NCBI GenBank assembly: GCA_015501585.1
Contig: JADNRY010000242.1
Span: forward strand, 30,073 to 94,072
From: Rhodocollybia butyracea
Lineage: Eukaryota > Basidiomycota > Agaricomycetes > Agaricales > Omphalotaceae
Length of the DNA: 64,000 nucleotides
Direction: 5' to 3'
Shown here one piece after another: positions 26,493-36,396 of the stretch (position 1 is the stretch's first letter; each line of letters opens with the position of its first letter). The notes below the pieces were generated by a model. The model saw only the letters and a program-made list of their open reading frames with translations, searched no databases and had not been told where the DNA came from. Both the position numbers and the translations under genes were made by a program.

Positions 26493-28445
26493 CTAGGCGT
26501 AAAGCCATTCCCCTAGATCCCGCGCCCACTCACTGAGCTCCAACACAGGCTTGCTCTCGAAAGACGCCCGAATCGAATTATAATTTGCCGGAACGTCCTC
26601 GGGTTCATCTGGAGTCTCAGGGGGGTTGACTTGCCCCTGCCCTCGCGAAACGCCCACACCGCCCACACCGAAGCTGCGATGCTCCACAAGGGAGGTAAAA
26701 ATCCCCAGCCCACTCCCCCCCACCAACGTCAAGTACGGATCGAACCCACACTGCTCAAGTTCCAAAAGCAGATCCCTTCATCGAGGCATCGCTGAAATCT
26801 AGTAAATCAAAAACAAACAATTAGATGGGTAGACCCGGTTAAACAATGGGTTGCCGAGAAAAAGGAAACCGAGAAAAGGAAAACATGAAAGACCGCGCAG
26901 CCACCGGGGACATAAACGAACGCCGGTGGAAGGGGGGGAAAAACGTCGGGTATACATATAACGTGCAAAGTAGGTGCAACCTAATGTCAGGAATGAGTGT
27001 CACGGCACACCCACCACCCCAAGCACCGGTAAGTTTCGTGCTTGATTATACAGGCGAAGCAGCGGTCTTTTCCCTTATTGTCTCGAGAGAAGGGTGCGAT
27101 ACGCCGAGGGAAACCAGCTGTTTGTGATTTTCGTTAATCAGGGCCTAAAAGCGGGAATAGACACACAACGTGAGTGAGTGAGTAATAGAGTAAATAGCAA
27201 AAAGAAAGACAAGGTTGAATAGAAAGAGAGTTTGAAGAGAGTTTGAACACCGACACCGAGCATGTAAATGTGAATGATCCCCGTGGCGGGGGGTGATAGT
27301 TTGTAGGGAGAGGGTCAACTGACCGATAAATCTCTGAGCAAGTTTTCACGTCCAAACTCTGACGAGTCAGCCGAGGACCGTTTTGCCTGCGAACTGGTGT
27401 TTTCGATAGCTTCAAGGATGGCACCAACGACTTCGGGTAGCTGTGAAAAAGAAAAAAGTCACAAGTGTAAATTAACGAAAGACCTGATAGAAAAAAAAGA
27501 AACTCACCTCCTGTTTCATCAACCCAACCCCCGCAACAAGCTTCGAGGAACTTTGGAGTCGGTCGACAGGAAACGTAGAGAGCCAAAGCTAAAAGGAAAC
27601 AAAAAGCCCGCGGGGATGGTATGTCAGATCCCCCCCCAAAAAAGAAAAGCAATCTCCATCGCTCAAACTCACCCCTGTATCCCTCCATCCCACTCGCCTT
27701 CCCAACCCCGGGCCTACAATACCCCCCAAACATTGAAACGCTATTATCCACCCCGCTCGGGGTTCCCGTGGAGGACCTTCTCTGCGATAAAGGGGCAGCG
27801 GTTCGCCGTGTCGGCACTAGCTCGAGCGCGTAGTGCCCGTGCGGGGAGAGAGGGGAGTGCTCCGCGGATATGGGGGTTGGTGCCATATTTGGTGGGGGGA
27901 TTGGCGGGATGACGATGCGGTGGCTGCGCAGGCGGAGAAGGAGGCTGATCCGAGGCCTGCGCCTACGAGGAGCGTTGAGCGTGCGGTAAAGTGCACCGAG
28001 GGCCTCTCAGCACCCGCCAACTTGATATATGTACATATGAAGCAACACACGCGACGCGTTCCTCGCTTGGCTCTTCTCCGCCCCGAGCTCTCCCAGCGGT
28101 CCAGCGTGTTATCGCTTCGATTAGTTGCGCATCCAATTCGTCAGAATGGGAATCTGTATCTCCCTGTTCTCCCTGACGCGGTTTAGAATGGGTATCCCCC
28201 CTGCAGCACACTCGAATTGTCCCACGGTAACCCCTTGACGTCCCATTTGCCGTAAAAATTATCGATATCGTTGAACCAGACGAATACCTTTCCGTCATTT
28301 TATAGCAGTGGATGTCGACGGAGGCTGCGATTGCGGTCTAGAGAGAGAGCATGTTCCCTAAACAAGATAACATTTCCAGGTGCACTAACAAACCACTCTC
28401 TGTCTACCGTATCATCGCTTCCATTATCAAGCTGCTCCAAAGCCC
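26493..28445 (-). pseudogene. Mevalonate kinase pseudogene (module A)
   Basis: This is a decayed GHMP kinase that would phosphorylate mevalonate in the isoprenoid pathway. In order from 28445 it shows REWFVSAPGNVILFREHA (the invariant PGKV Lys is Asn and the GEHA Gly is Arg), TAIAASVDIHCYK, WDVKGLPWDNSS, LDAQLIEAITRW, and the ATP motif VGAGLGSASFSACAATA. Then follow FIAEKVLHGNP and SGVDNSVSMFGG in different frames, KLVAGVGLMKQELPEVVGAILEAIEN, and ENHKQLVSLGVSHPSLE. Next is an in-frame TAA (about 27047), TGAWGGGCAVTL (family TGAGGGGCA; about 27007-27025), and finally FDPYLTLVGGSGLG. Lesions are therefore a lost active-site Lys, at least one 1-nt frameshift near 27762, a premature stop, and a damaged glycine loop. 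It is certainly a non-functional copy if the sequence is accurate. It lies just downstream of the terpene synthase. Confidence 0.85.
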
Positions 28446-28499
28446 TATTTGCTGGGGAAAGGGGAGGTAAGAGAAGGACTTTTATAGATAGGAAGATAT

Positions 28500-29320
28500 C
28501 AACACACCTTGACTAAATCATGTCGATTATAAGTAGTCATTCTCGCTATAAGATCATGATGCCCTCTAAGATACTTCGTCCCGCTATCATACACAATCAT
28601 AGACAATATCTGCGCTATGCTCCAGCAGCCTTTGTATATACGGGCTCATCAGCGTATTATCCACCACCACAATCGCACCTGGCGCGCGTTCCTTCAGGAA
28701 CTTGACTTCCCTACTAGTCAGCGCGAGATCGGCGACTTTCAATAACGGGTTTGTAGGAGATTCGAGGAACACCATGGCGGTTTTGGACGTGTGGATGTAA
28801 GGTATGACGGTGTTGGAATCGGTGGTGTCGACGTGGTGGACGGTGACGCCGACATGAGAACGGATGAAGGTGAGCACTGCTGTCGGTGCCGCCGTATAGA
28901 TCGTCGGTTCGAGCAGCCACAGGATGACATCGAGCGCAGCCAATGCCACGTCGGAGGAAACAGCGAACGCGTGGGAGGCGGAGGAGGTTTTCGCGATATA
29001 GTGTTCTATTGAGTATAGGACTTTAGGAGAAGAGATTTAGAGGAGATTTGAGAAAGAAAGAGATATCGTACGTACCTAGATGACTTCATGTCAGATTCCC
29101 ACTTCTCGAGCAGTCGTATTCGTTACCGACGCCCTTGAACGTTGCGGTTTGGTATATCGGCACCGAGCTGCTCCCATACTCAAAGCTTCATCGATGGGTT
29201 CTCGACTTTACATACAGTGTAGATAATTTGTACCGCTGGCGAAAGGCGTACAGGCGTTTCTGGATCAGGAGTTCGTAAATCATGGTGTAGAGGCGTTTAT
29301 GTGTTTATTGTAGGAGCCAT
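28500..29320 (-). pseudogene. Cystathionine beta-lyase/gamma-synthase-like PLP enzyme pseudogene (module A)
   Basis: This is a fold-type I PLP enzyme of transsulfuration. From the ATG at 29320 it reads MAPTINT then a stop, followed by the N-terminal segment ending VENPSMK. Next comes GNEYDCSRSGNLT (family YDYSRSGNPT), the SASHAFAVSS block, and LAALDVIL. A locally frame-shifted stretch covers what should be the DDLYGGTD motif. VGVTVHHVDTT, TAMVFLESPTNPLLKVADL and IVVVDNT follow. The PLP-lysine motif SGTKYLRGHHDL (about 28540-28570) is out of frame because of a short duplication. The C-terminal third is deleted. Multiple stops and shifts mark it as a pseudogene. It lies directly upstream of the mevalonate kinase remnant on the same strand, as in module B. 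Confidence 0.8.
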
Positions 29321-30127
29321 TTTTCTGGATATGTAGTTGGATTAGTTGGACTGGCGCGTTGTAGAGATCTAAGAGAAAGATGTACTAGAGAAGAGAAAGG
29401 GTAATACTAACACGAAGAGAAAAATTATGAATAGCATGACTTTGGAACCAATCAAAAGGCGTGATGGCGTGAGCGCCATCGGCGTTTATCAAATTGATAA
29501 CACTCTTAAAAGATTGTACACAGTACAACTCAGTAAAGGCAGCGGTACTTGTTGTGTATTGTCTTGACATGTTCTGGAATGCAGCGCAACCAATAGAAGG
29601 TTCGCAGGATCTCATGTTTGGAACCGTCGCATTGGAACGGTAACGTACCCTGAAATTCGTAGCACACTAGTACTTTCTTTCGAAAACACAGCTACTGACA
29701 AAAGACATCATCTCGAAGCTCGAAGCTCAAAGTTCCCATCCGTTTGCGCTTCTTGGAAATGGTGGCCTTTTCAGAAAAACAGTCCAGTTACTCCACTCTC
29801 GACTAGCTCTCTTGTTTCTCCCACAACGAGTCCCAATGCTCCGGCTACTACTGTTAAGAATGTACTATGGCTGCCATCTACGACGATGAAGATATCTATC
29901 GAGGCTACTTGATGGGGCTATCGCATGAAAGTTGAACATATCTCTTGCCATTTCATTGCATGTATTCATGACCCGTCAAGTTTCCTACCGTCGCCTCCAA
30001 TGATGAGCGTTTTAAACGAGCGAGATATCGCCAAGCGCGCAACGCTACTCTCGGCTGCTTTGACATGGTTACTCGCTAATATCTCAACAGTGATATTTCC
30101 GGCTCCTTTGCAAGAAAATCGTTCCGT
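29321..30127. other. Spacer of module A
   Basis: The part around 29330-29520 shares sequence with 37730-37920 (module B) and 59990-60160 (module C), including GGACTGGCGCGT-GTAGAGATC. It is the ancestral divergent spacer between the PLP enzyme and gene U. The remainder has no recognised feature. Confidence 0.5.
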
Positions 30128-30135
30128 ATCTCAGC

Positions 30136-30868
30136 AGGGCCCCGGAAACTCCCCTCAGACCTTGTCCGCCAAAAAATCCTCAAGTACGCTATGATTTTGG
30201 GCTCAAGTACGCTATTTCGGACAAGGATCGTCACGTGAATCGAAAAATTTCGCTAAAAATTCCAAAAAATCCCGAAAAAATCCTAGACTGTCCTACAGGC
30301 TTCTGCGTGTGCTACGATCCAAGCATTACTGTGAGAAACATTTCTGGCAAGTCTTATAATTTTCAACACCGGTAAGGCCTTGAGAACCTTTTTCGCGCCC
30401 TGTTTTTGAATTCAAAACGCCTGCCACCGTTTCCCAGGACAGCCATTTAGCTAGGTGAAGCATACACTAGCATACAATGCATCCTTCCCGAGGTGATACA
30501 AGATATTAGCGACAGGCGCATGAGTATAAAGATGGTACTTGTGGCTTTCGCCGCAAGCTGGATATCGTCTAGCTCATCGGGCGAGAACATAATCTAACAA
30601 CAATAGGACAACAGAAAGGTACATTTTTGTACGGCTTATGCTTTTGTTGCAGGTACCGGTTGGCTCTCGGCTTTGGCATGCTTCTTTGGAGTAGAAGCCC
30701 CTCAAAATTTCGGTTCGGCGCTGGCGCGCCAGCCTAAAGTACGCTATGTAGGACAGGGACGCGGACAATCTGGCCTAAAATACGCTATAATAGGACAGGG
30801 ATTTCGCGAAAATTCCGGCCTAAAATACGCTATTCCGGACAAGGTCTGGGGGGAGTTTCCGGGGCCCT
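30136..30868. mobile_element. Non-autonomous DNA transposon (MITE), 733 bp
   Basis: The ends are inverted repeats starting AGGGCCCCGGAAACTCCCC, continuing CAGACCTTGTCCG. They are flanked by an 8-bp direct duplication ATCTCAGC at 30128-30135 and 30869-30876. Inside, the short motif AARTACGCTAT with GGACARGG recurs twice near the left end and three times near the right end, as subterminal transposase-binding repeats often do. No transposase frame is present. An 8-bp duplication fits hAT-like or related superfamilies. Confidence 0.85.
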
Positions 30869-31133
30869 ATCTCAGCTACAATGGGACATTCATTTCTTGT
30901 AGTTGAGGTGTGATCCAGGGCTATGATTCCGGTGAGCACAGACCTCGTCTAGTTGCAACATAACATTGACTTTCAATAGGCTACGGCGTCATTAATAAAG
31001 CTCCATAATGCACAGTAAACAACTGTGGGTTCCTAGCAGTATTGTTCCAGACACTGAGATGACAAGTACACTGTGCAGATCTCGTCTTGGTCTACACGAA
31101 ATCTGCCAAGTTGAAGAACCAATCGACCGCGTC

Positions 31134-31854
31134 ATGTCATGTCTCAGGTTTCTTCTGAAACTCTTCCTCTCTTTCCATCATGGGTGGCACTCTAAGCTAA
31201 TGAAACTCAACAACGACGGCGTCGACGCCTACATGGAAGAAAGCGACTCCTTTGGATACCGCTATCCAATGTGGCATGGCATCAAAGGTGACGCTCTCCG
31301 CGCTGCCATAACTTCTCTCGACAAACTCAAGCAAGACGCTACGAAAGCAGAATCTGCCCGTCAATTCTTCATCGACACCCAGCTTCCATTGAAACCGAGG
31401 AAGAAGCGCTATCTGAAGGAACTACGGCGCGTTGGGTGTTCTCCGCGGCTGGGTCCGCGAGCCTACCAACAACAGGCAGCCTCTGCTCTTCGGGCCCTAC
31501 TCCAGCCTGAGCAGGAGCAGCCCACCAGGTCACAGTCCCGGTTCAAACTCCAGTTTCGCCGCCCTCGTCGACGTATTCCCCAAACGCACCCTCGAGAGAC
31601 AAATGCTCAGCGAGAACGACCTCGACGGGCTCATGGATAGATCTTACAAAGAAAAAATCATGGACTTGGTTTATTGTCCTGTCGAATTGGCGAAAGTGGG
31701 TATGAGAGATGTATTCATGATTTTGATAGATAACAGGGTATTTGTTTATCCTGAGGAGGTGGGGTTGATGGTTACTGTGTTGGAGAAGGTGCTTGAGGTT
31801 ATGGAGGAGGATGACAACTCTCGATTGACAGATTTGAGGCTGATAATGTATTAA
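31134..31854 (+). pseudogene. Gene U of module A, unknown function
   Basis: This is a protein family I do not recognise, present in pieces in all three modules. The N-terminal part reads MSCLRFLLKLFLSF, then DGVDAYMEESDSFGYRYPMWHGIKGDALRAA and LDKLKQDATKAESARQFF. Around 31430 the likely frame changes. The C-terminal part reads MLSENDLDGLMDRSYKEKIMDLVYCPVELAKVGMRDVF and RVFVYPEEVGLMVTVLEKVLEV, and stops at 31854. Compared with the copy ending at 60805, the C-terminus lacks the segment DCVQQLRNLFAKC. Whether the frame change is an intron or a frameshift is unclear, so gene versus pseudogene is open. Confidence 0.5.
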
Positions 31855-31887
31855 TGTATGTGGTTTGTCGCTGAAGAAGAAAGAGGG

Positions 31888-32091
31888 TTAGGGCACGGCG
31901 ACAGCAAGGGAGGAAGAGGACGACTCCTTGCCTCGTTCCAGCAGGGATACCTTGCTACTTTTCTGGTCGGACACGGGAAGAACGTGCTTTAATCTGGCGT
32001 AGCCATCTCTGAGTTCGTCTGTGCGGCGTTGTTCAGCTTCCAACCAGTGTCCATTCACTCCACCATGCTGTTGGTTCCCGTAGTTCGCCAT
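31888..32091 (-). pseudogene. Basic helix-loop-helix domain fragment
   Basis: A 67-codon frame contains AEQRRTDELRDGYARLKHVLP followed by QKSSKVSLLERG. This has the shape of a bHLH DNA-binding domain: a basic region with ExxRR, helix 1, a loop with LP, and KVSLL at the start of helix 2. Helix 2 is cut short and replaced by a Ser-rich tail, and no other exon was found, so it is probably a truncated relic. The call rests on the motif only. Confidence 0.55.
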
Positions 32092-32171
32092 AGGGAACCA
32101 CTGTCACTGCACAGTCAAAAATTTGAAACAAGTTTTTCGAACAGACATACATGTTCTGGAGGTAACCCCTC

Positions 32172-34714
32172 CTAAGTTGCCGGACCTAATATTCTCGATA
32201 CGTACTGGACTAAACGTTCAGGAAAAATGAGATAAAAAAAAAGAAATAAAAACTTTTTCTCGATACTAGTAAGTATGTATCCCGTAATCAAGTACCCTCG
32301 TTCTCTGCATGGACTATACGGATCGTCGCTATCATTCAAAGATAATAGCACCCCGGTTCTGGCGCCGAAACTTCCCCGCTCGAGAAACTTATATGCCAAA
32401 TTTTGTCCGGAAGTTTCGAAACCACGCCCCATTGCATAGGCTTGAGTGGGTCCGCACCATCCTCCGGTGGATGGCAATGCCGCAGCAATAGCTTTGCTAC
32501 AACTCCCTGCTATGGGCATATCACCATCAAGGTATTTGTAATGCCCTACAGCAATGGAGCTCAGGATAAGAGAGGTTCCAGCAATCAATGTCAGGATCGT
32601 TGCTGCGGGCGAAAAGCCGCAGGTGGTGATACTATTCACTGGATTAACAATATCGCCATCCCATACAGTGACTGAAACAACAAAGAAGCTTTGTGACAGA
32701 AGCTTCAAGCCAGTGTAGGAGGGATGAGTAAGCCATTAATGGGACACCAAAACGGAATGGTATGTTGAGGAAGTAGGTGGACCGCTGCTCTCCATGGGGG
32801 TCAGAGACCCGGAGAGGTTTGCGGGAATGGGCATATGAGGACCATTCGAGTGCCAGGAACAATTTTGTGCAAAGGCTGTTGAAAACAAGGTATATCATGG
32901 AAAAAATAAGTTGCGGAAGATTGGCTAATACCACAGATGTTATAATAGACCAATATCCCTGTGTTGGCATGTCCCAAAAGATAATGTTCTGATTTGATGC
33001 TTTGCCAATGCCAAGCTGCAAGATGTTTGAGAAGCTCACTGCAGACACGATAAGTAAAGAATTTACTAAAAGAATCACTACAGCGGATAGAGCAACACAG
33101 AAGCTATTGGGACTTTGAGCTGACGTTGTTGTGCTATGCGAACCACTTGACTACTCACAGGGAGTTTATCGCGACCCAATGCCGGGTACTAGCCGTGGTC
33201 TTCAACCTAGTTTTTTGAGGTTGATATGCAATCAACGGAGCTGCCATGGCTGTGCCTTCTATGTTGTTGTTGTTGTTTCTATCAAGACCCTCAAGGTATC
33301 TTTGAGACACCAAACACATGTCCTTTGTCAGCGGCTCAGGATTGCTGCTGAAAGATGCTATCACATCTCCCAAAGTTACCAGAGGATTATCATGCATTCT
33401 GGTGGCCACCACTGCCATACACATTACCTTTACAATGTTGAAGGCAATAACAATAGCAAGGAGTGGGAGGTTGAATTTTAGCTGACACCTGGAAGGAGTT
33501 GTTTCGCTAAGGCAATACTGAACGGGAACCTCTACTGGCAGCAATGTAGTAGAGTTCTGTGGAAACTTTACCTCCATTTTCCAATTGGAGGGATTGATTC
33601 CTGTAGAGCAGAACAGATCTCTGGTCGCTTGACCCAAGCCACTAGCTCTGCACATCCAATCAGACGGAGAAACCCCCATAAATGGCTTTTTGCCTTGCAG
33701 ATCAAGAAAGGTGTTATTAGAGGTGTAGTTTCCAACCACCATCACTAAGTCACGACGGTCTGAGAGAAAAGCCACTGTATAAGCTTGGAGGCAATCAGAT
33801 GGATTCAAAAACTCCCAATTGCCAGATTCAATATCTGGACCTGAACAAGCATAAGTTTGAATGCAATCAGACGAGTTTAGGAAGCTCCAGCTGGCAGGTT
33901 CAACATCTGGACCTGAACAAGCAGCACCATGAATGAGGGTATCTTGTGCACACTGCCAGTTGAATGTCCAATTATTTTGAGGCAAGTCTTGCATTTCTGG
34001 TCCTTGGGCTAGATACTAGTAGTAATGGTAGTCATTGGCACTTATGGTAGAGAAGAAGGAAGAGTTGTAACTGGCATCTAAATGAGCATATGCTAACACT
34101 GATAGGAGCAATATCACATACACGAGATGTAGGGGAATGGAAGAGACAGAGAGTAAGGTCCATAACAACTGTTTCCAGCGACTTGTATACCTAAGATTGC
34201 GCATACTCTGCATGCCAATGTCAAGCCACAAGCCTTTCTCATGAGCTCGATCAACTTCGGTTCGAGTAGGAGTGGAGAGGCTCTGCATTACATAGTTGCT
34301 AGCACTCAGCAACAGAGTACTGAGGACATTGATGACAAGATGTATGCCCAAGGTAGCGTGGTCTACGGCATTGCAATCTCCTTCGAATATCTGGGCTAGT
34401 CCAATGCTGCCTCCAGTCTTGACAGCACAAAATGCCAGTATAAGAATATTTATCACCAGAACAATACCAGCCTGGAATACTGTTACCCAGGCTCCAAAAT
34501 GCCAACCTGTCGGCATACGATAACGGGGTTTATTGGTTTTCCGTTTTGCCCACTGAAGACCTGCAGAGTTCAGTTGTGTACTAGGCTGAGATTCGGGGTA
34601 TGTATTCAGCTGTTGGTCATCCCAGGAGCTCATTTCGTGCCACTCTGTTGCTGACCCGGACTCGTAATTATCTTCTGAAGAAACAAATGTGTACAAATTC
34701 TTGCGTTGCAACAT
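32172..34714 (-). pseudogene. DUF6536-type multi-pass membrane protein, disrupted
   Basis: This is a large fungal membrane protein. The N-terminal domain (34714-34019) matches the DUF6536 pattern: GWHFGAWVTVFQAGIVLVIN, then FEGDCNAVDHATLGIHLVINVLSTLLLSASNYVMQSL, RAHEKGLWLDIGMQS, and the end NSSFFST. The same frame then meets a single TAG (34016-34018) and continues directly with a Cys-rich extracellular part that carries NWQCAQDTL, and further membrane segments. One GT-AG intron near 33100-33154 is needed. Near 32690-32700 the frame shifts inside the LHWL/SQSFFVVSVTVWDGDI junction, where about 7 extra nt are present; the gene ends at 32172. Two lesions make it a probable pseudogene of about 760 residues. 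It also carries a 25-residue internal duplication (about 33780-33930). Confidence 0.75.
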
Positions 34715-35159
34715 GGTGTTACCTGGAAAGCTGTAGTTTCATCAGGCCCAGGCACAGTGATGTAAAGGTGAGATTAAATACATACTAAGTGGTACCGGTG
34801 GTCATTTTTCACTGAGAAGTTGGGTCTAGTCACTAGAATGAGCGAATGAGCGAAGGTGAGCGCGCGCAAGAAATTTGAAGAAGGGGTACTGCTACGTGAA
34901 TGGCTGGAGCTACTATATACTAGATACACCTAATTGAAAAAATCGTGAGGGTGTCAATCTTGATGCAAAGTACTTTACCATATCATAATAATTGTCACAG
35001 AACGATTAAGCCCCGTGAAAATCGTGTTGTGTGCAAGTTGAGTGTATTGGGTGTGATACCAGGAAACTGTCAAAAACAATTTAACGATTAGGGTCGTTCG
35101 AAGCTAAGTAGAGCAGCATCGCAGAAAGTGACAACCGCTTGCTTACAAATTGTCACCTA
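34715..35159. other. 5' flank of the DUF6536 pseudogene
   Basis: No feature was recognised; this is presumably the old promoter region. Confidence 0.35.
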
Positions 35160-35171
35160 GTCTCCTAGTAG

Positions 35172-35215
35172 ATGTCATTTGCAAGTGTGGGCTATCGCGC
35201 CAAGCGCATGGATCC
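35172..35215 (+). repeat. Head fragment of the SINE-like repeat
   Basis: TTTGCAAGTGTGGGC-ATCGCGCCAAGCGCATGG matches the first ~35 bp of the elements at 38410, 47873 and (inverted) 42422. Only the head is present here. Confidence 0.6.
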
Positions 35216-35715
35216 GTATGCTGCTATACATAGTTCATTCTATTACTGTCATTGTACAAGTGGATGCTCAGCAGCGAGTGTATATGTCGCATCAGCGAGT
35301 CGGAACATCCAAGAGTTGATGGAAATTGTAGGAGGGTTGTCAGAAGGAACGCAACACGGGAGATGACATGTGTCACAGAGGAATGAGATCATGAGGTCAG
35401 GACAAGTGTTGTCTGCATGAGGTTTCAAGCTTGACAAGTGCCAAACAGAGCGCTAAGTTTCGCAATGGGATGATTTCGAGTAGACAGATTAAGTAGATCG
35501 CGTGCTCAGGATAAAGCACTGCGGGTTAGTCTTCCCAAAGCTTTCCTTCCGATCCTACAGTATCACAAGCCTTCCCTAATTTTCCAAATTAGAACATGGA
35601 CCAAGTGATAATGAGTCGGGAAAATCCCGAGGATGATAGCGGTTGACAAGAGAAGCAAATACTGTCTTCAATCAGCCGTTCGGTACCGGTAATGCAGTAG
35701 TTCAACAGCCAATCT

Positions 35716-35932
35716 TCGCTTTTCCCAATGGCTACAGTCTCAGATCGGGGCGGTGATCCCACCTCCTTTGCCATGTCCGTCAGAATGCAGCAAATGATGC
35801 AAAACAATCTTGATAGTCCAACTTTGCTTTTCCCAATGGCTACAGTCTCAGATCGGGGCAGTGATCCGCTCCTCTTTCGCCATGTCCGTCAGAATGCAGC
35901 AGATGATGCAAAACAATCTTGATGGTCCACTC
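35716..35932 (+). repeat. Perfect-register tandem duplication, two units of about 107 bp
   Basis: The unit from CTTTTCCCAATGGCTACAG through CATGTCCGTCAGAATGCAG to AACAATCTTGATRGTCCA occurs twice head to tail with few differences. The origin is unknown; it lies just before the gene U remnant of module B. Confidence 0.85.
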
Positions 35933-36165
35933 TCCGGTCGAAGTGGCCAAAGCCGGTATGAGAGTGATGTTTACGTTTACGAGGCTCAGAGATAACAGCG
36001 TTACTATCTATCCTGAAGAGGCGCAGTTGATGGTACCAGTGTTGGAAAAGGGCATTCCGTTGACAAAAGACGGAGGATTTCGACGATTAAATTACAGGAG
36101 TGTGTTGGGCAGTTGAGAGACTCGTTTGCAAAGTGTCTACCGTCGTTTCGTGGGGAGATTAAGCC
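35933..36165 (+). pseudogene. Gene U remnant, C-terminal part (module B)
   Basis: This matches the C-terminal part of gene U in modules A and C. It has VEVAKAGMRVMF, VTIYPEEAQLMVPVLEKG, and, after a frame change, LQECVGQLRDSFAKC, ending at the TAG at 36163-36165. Its 3' end overlaps, on the opposite strand, the truncated second exon of the mevalonate kinase remnant. Confidence 0.6.
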
Positions 36166-36392
36166 ATAGCAGCGGAGATCGACGGAGGCTGCGATTGCGG
36201 TCTAGAGAGAGAGAGAAGGTTCAGTTTACTCACTAGATAGAGTGCGCAAGGGGGAGGGATAAGGGAACTTACCACACCATGAACAACGGCATGTTCATCG
36301 AACAAAACAACCTTTCCCGGAGCACTAATAAACCACTCTCTGTCTACCGTGTTGCTGCTGCTTCCAATGCTCCCAATACCAAGCCGCTCCAC
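36130..36392 (-). pseudogene. Mevalonate kinase N-terminal remnant (module B)
   Basis: Two exons remain. The first reads DREWFISAPGKVVLFDEHAVVHG; the PGKV Lys is kept but the GEHA Gly is Asp. A GT-AG intron follows, then TAIAASVDLRCYGLISPRNDG, after which homology stops in the tail of gene U. The remaining three quarters of the kinase are missing. It directly abuts the 3' end of the PLP-enzyme remnant. Confidence 0.8.
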
Positions 36393-36396
36393 AGCC

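Noticed and set aside
26493..26765. Open frame ending EWARDLGEWLYA as an independent gene
   Set aside because: Its FDPYLTLVGGSGLG segment is the C-terminal motif of mevalonate kinase, and upstream blocks of the same enzyme are found on the same strand.
27134..27886. 250-codon minus-strand frame as a membrane protein
   Set aside because: It reads through introns of the mevalonate kinase remnant in a mix of right and wrong frames; only VDNSVSMFGG and neighbours are real kinase sequence.
31008..31133. Upstream extension of gene U from the ATG at 31008
   Set aside because: The other modules start at the ...CLRFLLK segment; the extension has no counterpart in module B and mixes spacer sequence.
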